From contig LJUR01000034.1 in NCBI GenBank assembly GCA_001304105.1, forward strand, positions 1-35,269: 35,269 nucleotides of DNA. Reading direction: 5' to 3'. The number at the start of each line of letters is the position of its first letter. The first letter of the stretch is position 1. Shown one piece after another: positions 17,073-24,122 of the stretch. This DNA comes from Deltaproteobacteria bacterium SM23_61. GTDB taxonomy: Bacteria > Desulfobacterota > SM23-61. Under the pieces are notes generated by a model that saw only the letters and a list, made by a program, of their open reading frames with translations, did no database searches and had not been told where the DNA came from. A program made the position numbers and the translations under genes.

Positions 17073-18455
17073 ATGGAACAATCAACGGCCGATGTGGTGA
17101 TCTGCGGCGCGGGGATTGCCGGCATTGCCGCCGCCTATCACTTGAGCGTCAAACACCGGATTCCAAAGGTGGTGCTCGTGGATGAAGGTTCGCCCCTTTC
17201 CCTGACCAGCGACAAATCCACGGAGTGCTACCGCAACTGGTGGCCTGGACCCGGCGATGCCATGGTCAGCCTCATGAACCGAAGCATAGACATCCTGGAG
17301 GAATTCTCGCGGGAAAGCGGCGACCGGTTCCACCTGAACCGGCGCGGCTACCTCTTTGCCACGGCGGATCCGGACCGCATTCAGACTTTCCAGCAGGCGG
17401 CCGAAGAAGCTGCCAGCCTGGGCGCCGGAGCCGTCCGTTACCACAATGGGAAGCCCGGAGACCCGCCATATCTTCCCGCTCCATCCCAGGGTTTCGAATG
17501 CCAGCCCGCCGGGTCGGACTTGATTACCGACCCAGCGCTCATCCAAAAACATTTTCCCTATCTTTCCCACCGCACCGTGGCGGTCGTTCATCCCCGGCGA
17601 TGCGGCTGGCTGAGCGCCCAGCAGCTGGGAATGTATCTTCTGGAACAAGCACGGGAGAGGGGAACCTTTTTCAGGCAGGCGCGTCTTGAGAAGGTGGATG
17701 TATCCGCCGGCCGGGTGGCGGCTGTTCATCTCCGGGAAGGGAGCGAAGATATTCGGATCATAACTCCCAACCTGGTCAACGCCGCCGGCCCGTTTCTCCC
17801 CCAGGTGGCCCGGATGATCGGAGTCGAACTCCCCGTCTCTCACGAGCTCCATCTCAAGATCGCCTTCCGGGATCCCCTCCGGGTGGTGGGCCGCGATGCC
17901 CCCCTTCTGATCTGGACCGATCCAACGAAGCTGCCCTGGTCTGATGAGGAGCGTGCCACCCTCGCCCGGTCGGAAGAGACCCGGCATCTTCTGGGCGAAT
18001 TTCCTTCCGGCGTTCATGCCCGCCCGGAGGGAGGCCCGGACAGCGACGTGGTCCTCTCCCTCTGGACCTATGATGTACGGCCGGTGCAGCCCGTCTTCCC
18101 CTTCCCGGTCGATCCCCATTACCCCGAAATTGTCTTCCGGGGCCTGGCGGTGATGATTCCGGGACTGAGCGTATACTTCGGCCGCATGCCCAAGCCGGTG
18201 GTGGATGGGGGTTATTACACCAAGACCCGTGAGAATCGCCCCCTCATCGGGCCGCTTCCCGTCAATGGCGCTTACCTGATGGGCGCCTTCTCCGGATATG
18301 GAATCATGGCTTCCTGCGCCGCGGGAGAGCTCCTGGCCGCCCATCTCACCGGCAGCCCCCTCCCTCCCTACGCCCCGGCTTTTACCCTGGAGAGGTATCA
18401 AGACCGGGAATATGAGAAGTTACTGGAGAAGTGGGGGGATACGGGACAATTGTGA
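17073..18455 (+). CDS. DAO-type FAD-dependent oxidoreductase
   Basis: A 460-residue flavoenzyme of the D-amino-acid oxidase/sarcosine-dimethylglycine dehydrogenase superfamily. The ADP-binding Rossmann motif is VVICGAGIAGIAAAYHL near the N-terminus, followed by the acidic strand end KVVLVDEGSP. The C-terminal FAD block is RPLIGPLPVNGAYLMGAFSGYGIMASCAAGELLAAHLTG. An early CYRNWWPGPGDAM segment lies where related enzymes carry substrate-site or flavin-contacting residues. Such proteins oxidise C-N bonds of amino acids or N-methyl amines; the substrate here is unknown. I start at the ATG of 17073 because the 27 upstream codons are not protein-like. A hairpin follows 31 bases after the stop. Confidence 0.87.
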   Translation: MEQSTADVVICGAGIAGIAAAYHLSVKHRIPKVVLVDEGSPLSLTSDKSTECYRNWWPGPGDAMVSLMNRSIDILEEFSRESGDRFHLNRRGYLFATADPDRIQTFQQAAEEAASLGAGAVRYHNGKPGDPPYLPAPSQGFECQPAGSDLITDPALIQKHFPYLSHRTVAVVHPRRCGWLSAQQLGMYLLEQARERGTFFRQARLEKVDVSAGRVAAVHLREGSEDIRIITPNLVNAAGPFLPQVARMIGVELPVSHELHLKIAFRDPLRVVGRDAPLLIWTDPTKLPWSDEERATLARSEETRHLLGEFPSGVHARPEGGPDSDVVLSLWTYDVRPVQPVFPFPVDPHYPEIVFRGLAVMIPGLSVYFGRMPKPVVDGGYYTKTRENRPLIGPLPVNGAYLMGAFSGYGIMASCAAGELLAAHLTGSPLPPYAPAFTLERYQDREYEKLLEKWGDTGQL

Positions 18456-18486
18456 ATGCGCCCTGAACCATGTTAGGTTCAGGGCA

Positions 18487-18512
18487 GCCCTGCACTCGAC
18501 GTAGTGCAGGGC
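18487..18512 (+). terminator. Perfect hairpin after the FAD oxidoreductase
   Basis: GCCCTGCACT and its exact complement AGTGCAGGGC flank a CGACGT loop, 31 bases after the stop codon. The stem is strong but no T-run follows, so it could be a Rho-independent terminator lacking the usual tail or a repeat-type palindrome. Confidence 0.45.
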
Positions 18513-18529
18513 GGAATGAAAAACCTACT

Positions 18530-18630
18530 GGGACACAGATGAACACAGATAAACACAGATTTTATTTTCGTAAAAGATTTAAAGACAAAAGACACAATAG
18601 GACGCGGATGAACACGGATACACACGGATC
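18530..18630. repeat. Degenerate ACACAGAT/ACACGGAT direct repeats
   Basis: Two clusters of near-tandem units, GAACACAGATAAACACAGAT at about 18540 and GAACACGGATACACACGGAT at about 18609, are separated by about 50 bases. They occupy the gap after the FAD oxidoreductase. No coding signal is seen here. Confidence 0.55.
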
Positions 18631-18700
18631 ATGCTTTAATAAAATCGGTTGCAGGAGCGCGCGGCGGTTCGATTGATCTCGTCGAAGTTGCGCACCTTAA

Positions 18701-18730
18701 CTCTATGCTCTTTGCTCTATGCTCTCTGTC
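18701..18730. repeat. CTCTATGCTCTTTGCTC repeat, copy 1
   Basis: A 30-base unit built from CTCTATGCTC and TTTGCTCTATGCTC lies 17 bases before the small [2Fe-2S] gene. An inverted relative occurs at 19650-19679 inside the 3' end of the ATC-hydrolase-like gene. Further relatives flank the gap at 21653-21750. The family recurs in the intergenic spaces of this operon-like group. Confidence 0.55.
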
Positions 18731-18747
18731 TTTAAAGGGAGAAGGTT

Positions 18748-19068
18748 ATGCCGGATAAGATGATTCAGGTGAAGGTCTTCCGTTTCGATCCTTCGGTGGA
18801 CCGGGAGCCGCGTTACCAGACCTACCCGGTCCCCCTGGAAAAGGGCATGAGCGCCATGGCCGCCCTGGATTACATTTACCAGAACCTGGACGGCACCCTC
18901 TCGTATTATGATCATGCGGCCTGCGACCTGGGGATCTGCGCCCGGTGCACGGGAATGATCGACGGGAAGCCCGGTCTGTTCTGTCAGGCGGTCATTCAAG
19001 GAGACGTGACCCTGGAGCCCGTTTCCAAAGACCGAGTCCTGAAGGACCTGGTGGCCAAAAAACCGTAA
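18748..19068 (+). CDS. Stand-alone SdhB/FrdB-type [2Fe-2S] domain protein
   Basis: A 106-residue protein equal to only the N-terminal plant-type ferredoxin domain of succinate dehydrogenase/fumarate reductase iron-sulfur subunits. It begins with the typical IQVKVFRFDPSVDREPRYQTYPVPLEKGM, and the cluster ligands are C59-x4-C64-x2-C67-x11-C79 in AACDLGICARC...GLFCQA. The C-terminal [4Fe-4S]/[3Fe-4S] domain of normal SdhB (about 230-280 residues) is absent, and the ORF ends cleanly, so this looks like a designed short form. It probably passes electrons to or from the fumarate-reductase-like flavoprotein encoded at 19923. GGGAGAAGG precedes the ATG. Expected location is cytoplasmic. Confidence 0.85.
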   Translation: MPDKMIQVKVFRFDPSVDREPRYQTYPVPLEKGMSAMAALDYIYQNLDGTLSYYDHAACDLGICARCTGMIDGKPGLFCQAVIQGDVTLEPVSKDRVLKDLVAKKP

Positions 19069-19157
19069 GAAGGAAAAGGTGAGGAGTAAGGGGTGGAAAG
19101 CTTTTTTGCCCTAACCTCTTACCTCTCACCCCTTACCATTCTTTATGGGGAGGAACC

Positions 19158-19709
19158 ATGACCCGGAAAAAAGGAATGATAACCAGAGAAGAGGCTTTCC
19201 AGCAGGTCAAGTCCATGATCACCCGGGCGGCTCTGATCCACTGGGCCTTCACCAAGACTCTGGTGAAGGAGCTGGGAGAAAAAAAGGGCAAGGCCCTGGC
19301 CAAAAAGGCCATCAAGCTCTATGGGAAGGAAGTGGGAAAACGGGTGAAAGAAAGGACCTTGGCCAAAGGCCTCCCCCTGACCCGGGAGAACTTCCAGGAC
19401 GACCTGCCGGATCTGGGTTGGGCGGAACGGGAGAAGGTGCAAGTGGAAGGAGAGAACCGTTCCCGGGTTTACACCTGCCTCCTGGCCAGAGTCTGGCAGG
19501 AGCTGGGAGTTCCCGAACTGGGCCGGATCTACTGCTTCGTGGATCAGGCCAAGTACGAAGCTTACAACCCGGAACTGCAGTGCGTGCATGTAAAAAACGT
19601 CCTGGACGGAGACGCTTACTGCGAGCTGGCAGTCCGAACGAAAAAGAAGCAAAGAGCAGAGGGCAGAGAGCATAGAGTAAACAGAAAAAGAAAAAAACTA
19701 AAGACTTGA
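19158..19709 (+). CDS. L-2-amino-thiazoline-4-carboxylate (ATC) hydrolase-family protein
   Basis: A 183-residue protein. The C-terminal half carries the ATC-hydrolase family pattern: TCLLARVWQELGVPELGRIYCFVDQAKYEAYNPELQCVHVKNVLDGDAYCELAVR, with Cys, Asp and 'YNP' residues in the usual order. The N-terminal half is a basic helical region typical of the family (IHWAFTKTLVKELGEKKGKAL). ATC hydrolases open a cyclic thiazoline to S-carbamoyl-cysteine, but many members occur in unrelated contexts with unknown substrates. The last 22 residues (Lys/Arg-rich) are encoded by bases resembling the intergenic repeat at 18701-18730, so the true family domain probably ends near residue 161. It lies between the [2Fe-2S] and flavoprotein genes. 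Confidence 0.82.
   Translation: MTRKKGMITREEAFQQVKSMITRAALIHWAFTKTLVKELGEKKGKALAKKAIKLYGKEVGKRVKERTLAKGLPLTRENFQDDLPDLGWAEREKVQVEGENRSRVYTCLLARVWQELGVPELGRIYCFVDQAKYEAYNPELQCVHVKNVLDGDAYCELAVRTKKKQRAEGREHRVNRKRKKLKT
19650..19679. repeat. CATAGAG/GAGCATAGAG repeat, inverted relative inside a coding 3' end
   Basis: These bases resemble the reverse complement of 18701-18730 (shared CAGAGAGCATAGAG). They encode the Lys/Arg-rich tail of the ATC-hydrolase-family protein. A further partly related region at 19746-19858 (CGCAGAG/GGTCCCTGCGTGCTC) fills the gap before the flavoprotein gene. Confidence 0.45.
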
Positions 19710-19922
19710 GAAAAAGGACAAAAAAGAAAGAATAATATTCTCTCCCAGAGGCTGCAGGGTACGCAGAGTTAAAGACCCGCAAATCTGGAAAGAACGATTT
19801 TTCGAATTTTGTATTCTGAAAAATATTGGAGTCCTCTCTGAGGTCCCTGCGTGCTCTAGCGAAGCCAGCGAGAGACAGTATTTTTTTTGCGCTCCGTTCT
19901 TCACTTTTTTTGGGGGGCTGTT

Positions 19923-21236
19923 GTGTCTGAACGAATCATTGAAACTGATGTCCTGGTAGTGGGGGGCGGCGGGGCAGGCTTCCGGACGGCCATCGCCGCT
20001 AGAGAAACCGGCGTTCGAGTAATGCTGGTAAGTAAAGGCCCCCTGGCCCGCTGCGGGGCAACCCCCATGGCCGGGGCGGATTTTACCCTCGACGGGCTGA
20101 GCCTCAGCCGGATGGGCTTCCCCGGAGAGCCGAAGGATACGAAGGGAAAGTTCTTTAACGACATCGTCACCCAGGGTTTTTATTTGAACAACCAGAAGCT
20201 GGTGGAGCAGTACATCGGCTCGGCCCCGGCGAGGCTGAAGGAGCTTCTGGAGTGGGGGATGAAGGTCGACAGCTCCGAGGAGAGGGCCATCTTCACCTCC
20301 GGTCTCGGGCTGGTCGATACGGTCTGCCGCCGGGCGAAGACCTGCGGGGTGGATTTCCTCGAAGATGTGATGGTGCTCGACCTCGTGATCCAGGGAGGGA
20401 GAGTGGTCGGGGCTCTGGGCCTGGATATCCCCACGGGCGAGTTTATCCGCTTCCGCTCCAGGGCGGTGATCATCGCCACGGGAGGATGGCACAAGGCCTT
20501 CTGGCCCAACACGGGCATGCGGGATCTGTCCGGCGAGGGAATCGCCATGGCCCACCGGGCGGGCGCCGAGATCGGCAACATGGAATTCATCACCTTCTGC
20601 TGCAACATTCTCCTCTGGCCCCCTATCTGGCGGGGGTCCCTGGCGACTTACATCCTGAGCCTGCGGATCGACGCCGAGCTGACCAACAGCGCCGGAGAGG
20701 TTTTTTTAAAAAAATACGATCCCTTCGTGGTCAAATGGGGCACCTACATGGAATGGAACAAGGGATTCGTATCCTTTGCTTCTACGCGCGAAATCCGGGA
20801 TGGAAAGGGATCTCCCCACGGGGGGGTTTATTTTGGACTCGGCTCCACCCCTTACGAGACTTTCGAAAAAATCGCTTTGGGCCGGTTTCCCGGCTGGAAA
20901 TACAAGGCCCTGGACCTGTCGGAAATGCCCAAAATATTCAAGGAAGGAAAGGCGGTTGAAGTTGGCCCGGTGGTGGAATACTTCGACGGCGGGATCGTCG
21001 TCAACGAGAAGTTCGAGACTGCGGTCGAGGGGCTCTACGCCGCCGGGGAGTGCACCCTCGGGCCTTTCGGGGCCAACCGGGTGGAGCGTACGCGAAAAAG
21101 ACCCCCATGCCCGAGCTTCCCGTGCCGGTCCTCGGTGATTTGCAGGGAAAAGCCGAAAAAGCCCTGGGACGAAAGGATGGCCCGAAACCGGCGCAAATCC
21201 GGAGGCAGGTCCAGGAGATGGCCCATAAGAATTTAA
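19923..21236 (+). pseudogene. Fumarate-reductase/succinate-dehydrogenase-like flavoprotein, N-terminal part (frameshifted)
   Basis: From the GTG at 19923 (the frame opens earlier at a TTG), the translation is a normal FrdA/SdhA-type flavoprotein up to about base 21082. It has DVLVVGGGGAGFRTAIAARETG for FAD binding, GPLARCGATPMAGADF, GAVIIATGG-type strand RAVIIATGGWHKAF, and GLYAAGECTLGPFGANRV near the end. The usual catalytic His of the H-Y-x-x-G-G-I motif is Glu here (VVEYFDGGIVVN). After GANRV, the expected conserved segment of about 20 or more residues is missing and the frame changes. The final about 50 codons of this open frame (ERTRKRPPCPSF...) are off-frame and not protein-like. The C-terminal part continues in another frame from about 21083. 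Confidence 0.85.
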
Positions 21237-21643
21237 GCCCGATCCGGACCCGGAAAGAGTTATCCGCCTTCCTGTCCTTCCTGGAGAAAACAATCCAGGA
21301 TGAGGTTCCTCGGCTGGCCACAACCTCCAAGAGCAGGATATACAATAAAGAATGGGTGGACGCCATCGAGCTTGAGAATATGCTCCATCTCCTGAGATGT
21401 GCCACCATCGGCGCGCTGCACCGGGCGGAGAGCCGGGGCGTCCATTTCCGGGAAGATTTTCCCTACACCGAGAACGAAAACTGGCTGAAGGAAAACATCA
21501 TCCGTTATGAAAACGGCGCCCTGGAGGTTTACCGAAGACCGGTAACGATCACCTCCATGACCCCGGCCAAAGGAAGAGTTCCTTACCTGGACATGCTCAA
21601 GAAGATGATGGAAAGCCGGTCGGATGTGGGGGGGCACCACTAA
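21083..21643 (+). pseudogene. Fumarate-reductase-like flavoprotein, C-terminal part (frame-shifted continuation)
   Basis: Reading from 21083, AYAKKTPMPELPVPVL continues the flavoprotein after the break, then the C-terminal helical domain of the SdhA/FrdA family appears: IELENMLHLLRCATIGALHRAESRGVHFREDFPYTENENWLKENIIRYENG. The RAESRGVHFREDFP box is the family's RxESRGxHxRxDxP motif. Shifting from frame 0 to frame 2 requires a loss of 3n+1 bases; comparison with the family suggests about 60-67. With its partner fragment it forms one broken gene between the ATC-hydrolase-family gene and the UroD-family gene. If the break is an assembly error, the intact protein would be about 570-580 residues. 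Confidence 0.8.
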
Positions 21644-21652
21644 CCAAAAAGC

Positions 21653-21750
21653 GGGGAGCGAGGAGCAAAGAGCGAGGAGTAAAAGACTTTAGTCCCAATA
21701 ATATTTTATTTTTTTACTCTCCGCTCCAAGCTCTATGCTCCACGCTATTT
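21653..21750. repeat. Inverted AGCGAGGAGCAAAGAG / CTCTATGCTCC arms
   Basis: The 120-base gap between the flavoprotein and UroD-type genes has a purine-rich arm (GGAGCGAGGAGCAAAGAGCG, about 21654-21673) facing pyrimidine-rich arms (CTCTCCGCTCCAAGCTCTATGCTCC, about 21717-21741) across an AT-rich centre. It belongs to the same repeat family as 18701-18730. Confidence 0.5.
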
Positions 21751-21763
21751 ATCGGAGGATAAG

Positions 21764-22699
21764 ATGAACAAAATCGAAAGAGTTCGCGCCATCCTGGCCG
21801 GCCAGCCGGTGGACCGGCCGGCTTTTTCCGTCTGGTACCACTTCGGAACCCAGCATGCCTCCCCGGAGAAGACGGCGGAGGTCCACCTGGATTTCTTCGA
21901 AGCCTACAATCTCGACCTACTCAAGGTGATGAATGACTATGACTACCCCATGCCCGAGGGGCTGGAGGTGGTGGAGACTCCCGAGGACTTGAAACGGATC
22001 GGTCCCCTGGATGTAACCCGGACTCCCATGGGAAACCAGTTGAAGTCGGTGGAGATCCTGGCCAAAAAGTTGAAGGGCAAAGCCCTGTTGGTGGATACCG
22101 TCTTCAACGCCTGGAATTCGCTCAAGCGATATATGGTCAAAGGAGCCATGTCCCGCCTCATGGCCGAGCATCCGGAGGACCTCCTGGCGGCACTGAAGAT
22201 CGTGAACTCAAACCTGATCCAGTACTCGCTGGCCAGCATTGAACGGGGGGCAGCGGGGATTTTTCTCTCCGTCCCGGCCACCGCCGAGACGCTCAAGGCG
22301 GAGGAGTACGAAAAATTTATGCGGCGTCCCTTCGATGTGGACCTGCTGAAATTCCTCCAGGGAAAAGGGGAATGCCATATCCTCCATGCCCACGGTGAAA
22401 AATTGTACCTGGAACGGATGCTCGACTATCATGTTCAGGTTCTTTCCTGGGCAGACTTGAACGGAGGTCCGACAATCGCCCAAGCCCGACAGAAGACCCC
22501 CCTCACGCTTATGGCCGGGATTGACCATGTCAATTTCCCCAACATGTCCGTAAAAAAAGTCAAAGAACAGGTCCGGGCCGCCCTTGCCCAGGCAGGGGAT
22601 ACCCGGTTCATCCTGGCCCCTGGCTGCGCGATCCCGACTTACAGCTTTACCCCCCTGATCAAGGCCATCCGGGCGGCGGTTCAGAAAAAATCTTGCTAA
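21764..22699 (+). CDS. Uroporphyrinogen-decarboxylase (UroD)-superfamily protein
   Basis: A 311-residue TIM-barrel protein of the UroD/MtaA-MtbA superfamily. It starts with NKIERVRAILAGQPVDRPAFSVWYHFG, which matches the family entry block. Zinc/corrinoid methyl-transfer type residues are present: HAH at 208-210 and Cys288 in APGCAIPT, as in MtaA/MtbA-like methyltransferases and not in heme-pathway UroD, so a methyl-transfer or demethylation role is more likely than haem synthesis. The length is slightly below the usual 340. The start has GGAGG nearby (ATCGGAGGATAAG). It lies downstream of the flavoprotein gene and upstream of the Cys-rich ferredoxin. The methyl donor and acceptor are unknown, and no corrinoid protein gene is seen in the window. 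Confidence 0.87.
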   Translation: MNKIERVRAILAGQPVDRPAFSVWYHFGTQHASPEKTAEVHLDFFEAYNLDLLKVMNDYDYPMPEGLEVVETPEDLKRIGPLDVTRTPMGNQLKSVEILAKKLKGKALLVDTVFNAWNSLKRYMVKGAMSRLMAEHPEDLLAALKIVNSNLIQYSLASIERGAAGIFLSVPATAETLKAEEYEKFMRRPFDVDLLKFLQGKGECHILHAHGEKLYLERMLDYHVQVLSWADLNGGPTIAQARQKTPLTLMAGIDHVNFPNMSVKKVKEQVRAALAQAGDTRFILAPGCAIPTYSFTPLIKAIRAAVQKKSC

Positions 22700-22796
22700 T
22701 TTCCAATAGGGATTTATACTCTCATTTTGGGGGTTATTTCCCGGGAGTTCTCAACTTATTTTATTTCCTTTATAGGATCGTGCAAGGAGTCTAGCG

Positions 22797-23882
22797 ATGG
22801 GCGACGATGTTTATGTGAAACTCAGGGAATTTATGAATACGCTCCCCGTAGGGTACCCTTCAACGCCGAGCGGGGTGGAAATCAGGATTTTGAAAAAGCT
22901 CTTTTCTCCCGAAGAGGCTGAACTCACCATGCAACTGAAGAATGAGCCTGAAGAGGTCCCTATGATCGCGGCCCGGCTGGGCATGGGGGAGGCAGAATTG
23001 GACCAGAGGCTTGAAGAAATGGCCCAGAAAGGACTTCTGTTCAGGGTCCGGAAGGGGAACAAGGCCCTCTACCAGGCATGTCAGTTCATGGTTGGGATTT
23101 TCGAATTTCAGCTCAAGAACTTGGATAAAGAATTTTGCCAGATGTTTGAGGAGTACCTCCCCTATTTCGGAATGTCCCTTATGCCCGTTAAAACCAAACA
23201 ATTGCGGGTCATCCCGGTGGCTTCGGCGGTGAAAACAACGCAAAGGGTGGAGACCTACAACCGGGTCCGTGAATTGGTAGAAAAACAAGAGACCTTTTCC
23301 GTAGCCCAATGCATCTGCCGCAAAGAGCAGGAGCTTCTCGGCAAAAAGTGTGACCGGCCACAGGAAACGTGTCTCGCATTTGGGGATTTCGCCCAGTTCT
23401 ACATCGATAACCATTGGGGAAGAGCGATCAGCAAAGCTGAGGCTTTGAAAGTCCTTGACCTTGCCGAGCAATCAGGCCTGGTACTCTCCCCCAGCAACAG
23501 CCAGGAGTTAGCAGCCCTTTGTTGTTGCTGTCCATGCTGCTGTCCGATCCTCAAATACGCCAAGCTGATGCCCCGACCTGCGGATATGGTCCTGTCCTAT
23601 TACCAGGCCGAAATTGACCCCGAGCGCTGTCCAACCTGCGGTCTTTGTCTGGAACGATGTCAGATGGCGGCAATTGCAGAGGGAGAGGATTCCTATCAAA
23701 TCATCGACGGGAGATGCATCGGCTGCGGGCTCTGCGTCTCCGCCTGCCCGACAGAAGCCATATCCATGGTGAATAAGCCGGGGATGGAACCGCCCCCCAA
23801 AGATTTTGTGCAGGACACGCTCCAGAGAATTAAAAACGAGAGACAGGCACTCGGGATGAAGGCAAAGGGCAGCGTTTCATGA
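22797..23882 (+). CDS. Cys-rich polyferredoxin with winged-helix-like N-terminus
   Basis: A 361-residue Fe-S protein. Residues about 25-95 look like a winged-helix domain (MIAARLGMGEAELDQRLEEMAQKGLLFRVRKGNKALYQ). Then come four conserved-type cysteines, C172, C174, C185 and C192, in QCICRKEQELLGKKCDRPQETCLAFG. A dense run C242-C245 plus C247-C249 (CCCCPCCC) follows. Two classical [4Fe-4S] motifs end the protein: C278/C281/C284/C288 and C307/C310/C313/C317. It could carry electrons for the flavoprotein/UroD group. AAGGAG lies before the ATG. Similar proteins occur in anaerobic Desulfobacterota and are named only as ferredoxins; the role is unknown. Confidence 0.82.
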   Translation: MGDDVYVKLREFMNTLPVGYPSTPSGVEIRILKKLFSPEEAELTMQLKNEPEEVPMIAARLGMGEAELDQRLEEMAQKGLLFRVRKGNKALYQACQFMVGIFEFQLKNLDKEFCQMFEEYLPYFGMSLMPVKTKQLRVIPVASAVKTTQRVETYNRVRELVEKQETFSVAQCICRKEQELLGKKCDRPQETCLAFGDFAQFYIDNHWGRAISKAEALKVLDLAEQSGLVLSPSNSQELAALCCCCPCCCPILKYAKLMPRPADMVLSYYQAEIDPERCPTCGLCLERCQMAAIAEGEDSYQIIDGRCIGCGLCVSACPTEAISMVNKPGMEPPPKDFVQDTLQRIKNERQALGMKAKGSVS

Positions 23883-24122
23883 ACCGGGGGCCTTAATTCC
23901 CACTGGAATTGTTTCACTTTTGAAAATAGAAAGAATTCCTTTTTCCAAAGTGTATTTTTCGGTCGACAAAGGTTTTTGCTTGGGGTTGAGAATGGTACGA
24001 TCGTTTCAGCGTTTGGATATCCATACTGCCCCCAAGATGGTATACATCCATTTGACCCTACGCCTGAAATATGACCGCACGAATAGGCATCCCATAAGAA
24101 GGAAAAAGAAAGGAGAGTTCCC

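Noticed and set aside
17082..18401. 439-codon minus-strand open frame opposite the FAD oxidoreductase
   Set aside because: It lies fully antisense to a clear DAO-family gene, and its Gly/His/Pro/Arg-rich translation has no domain pattern; it is a by-product of GC-rich codon use.
18530..18630. Possible small CRISPR array
   Set aside because: Units are degenerate and short, spacing is irregular, and there are no unique spacers or cas genes.
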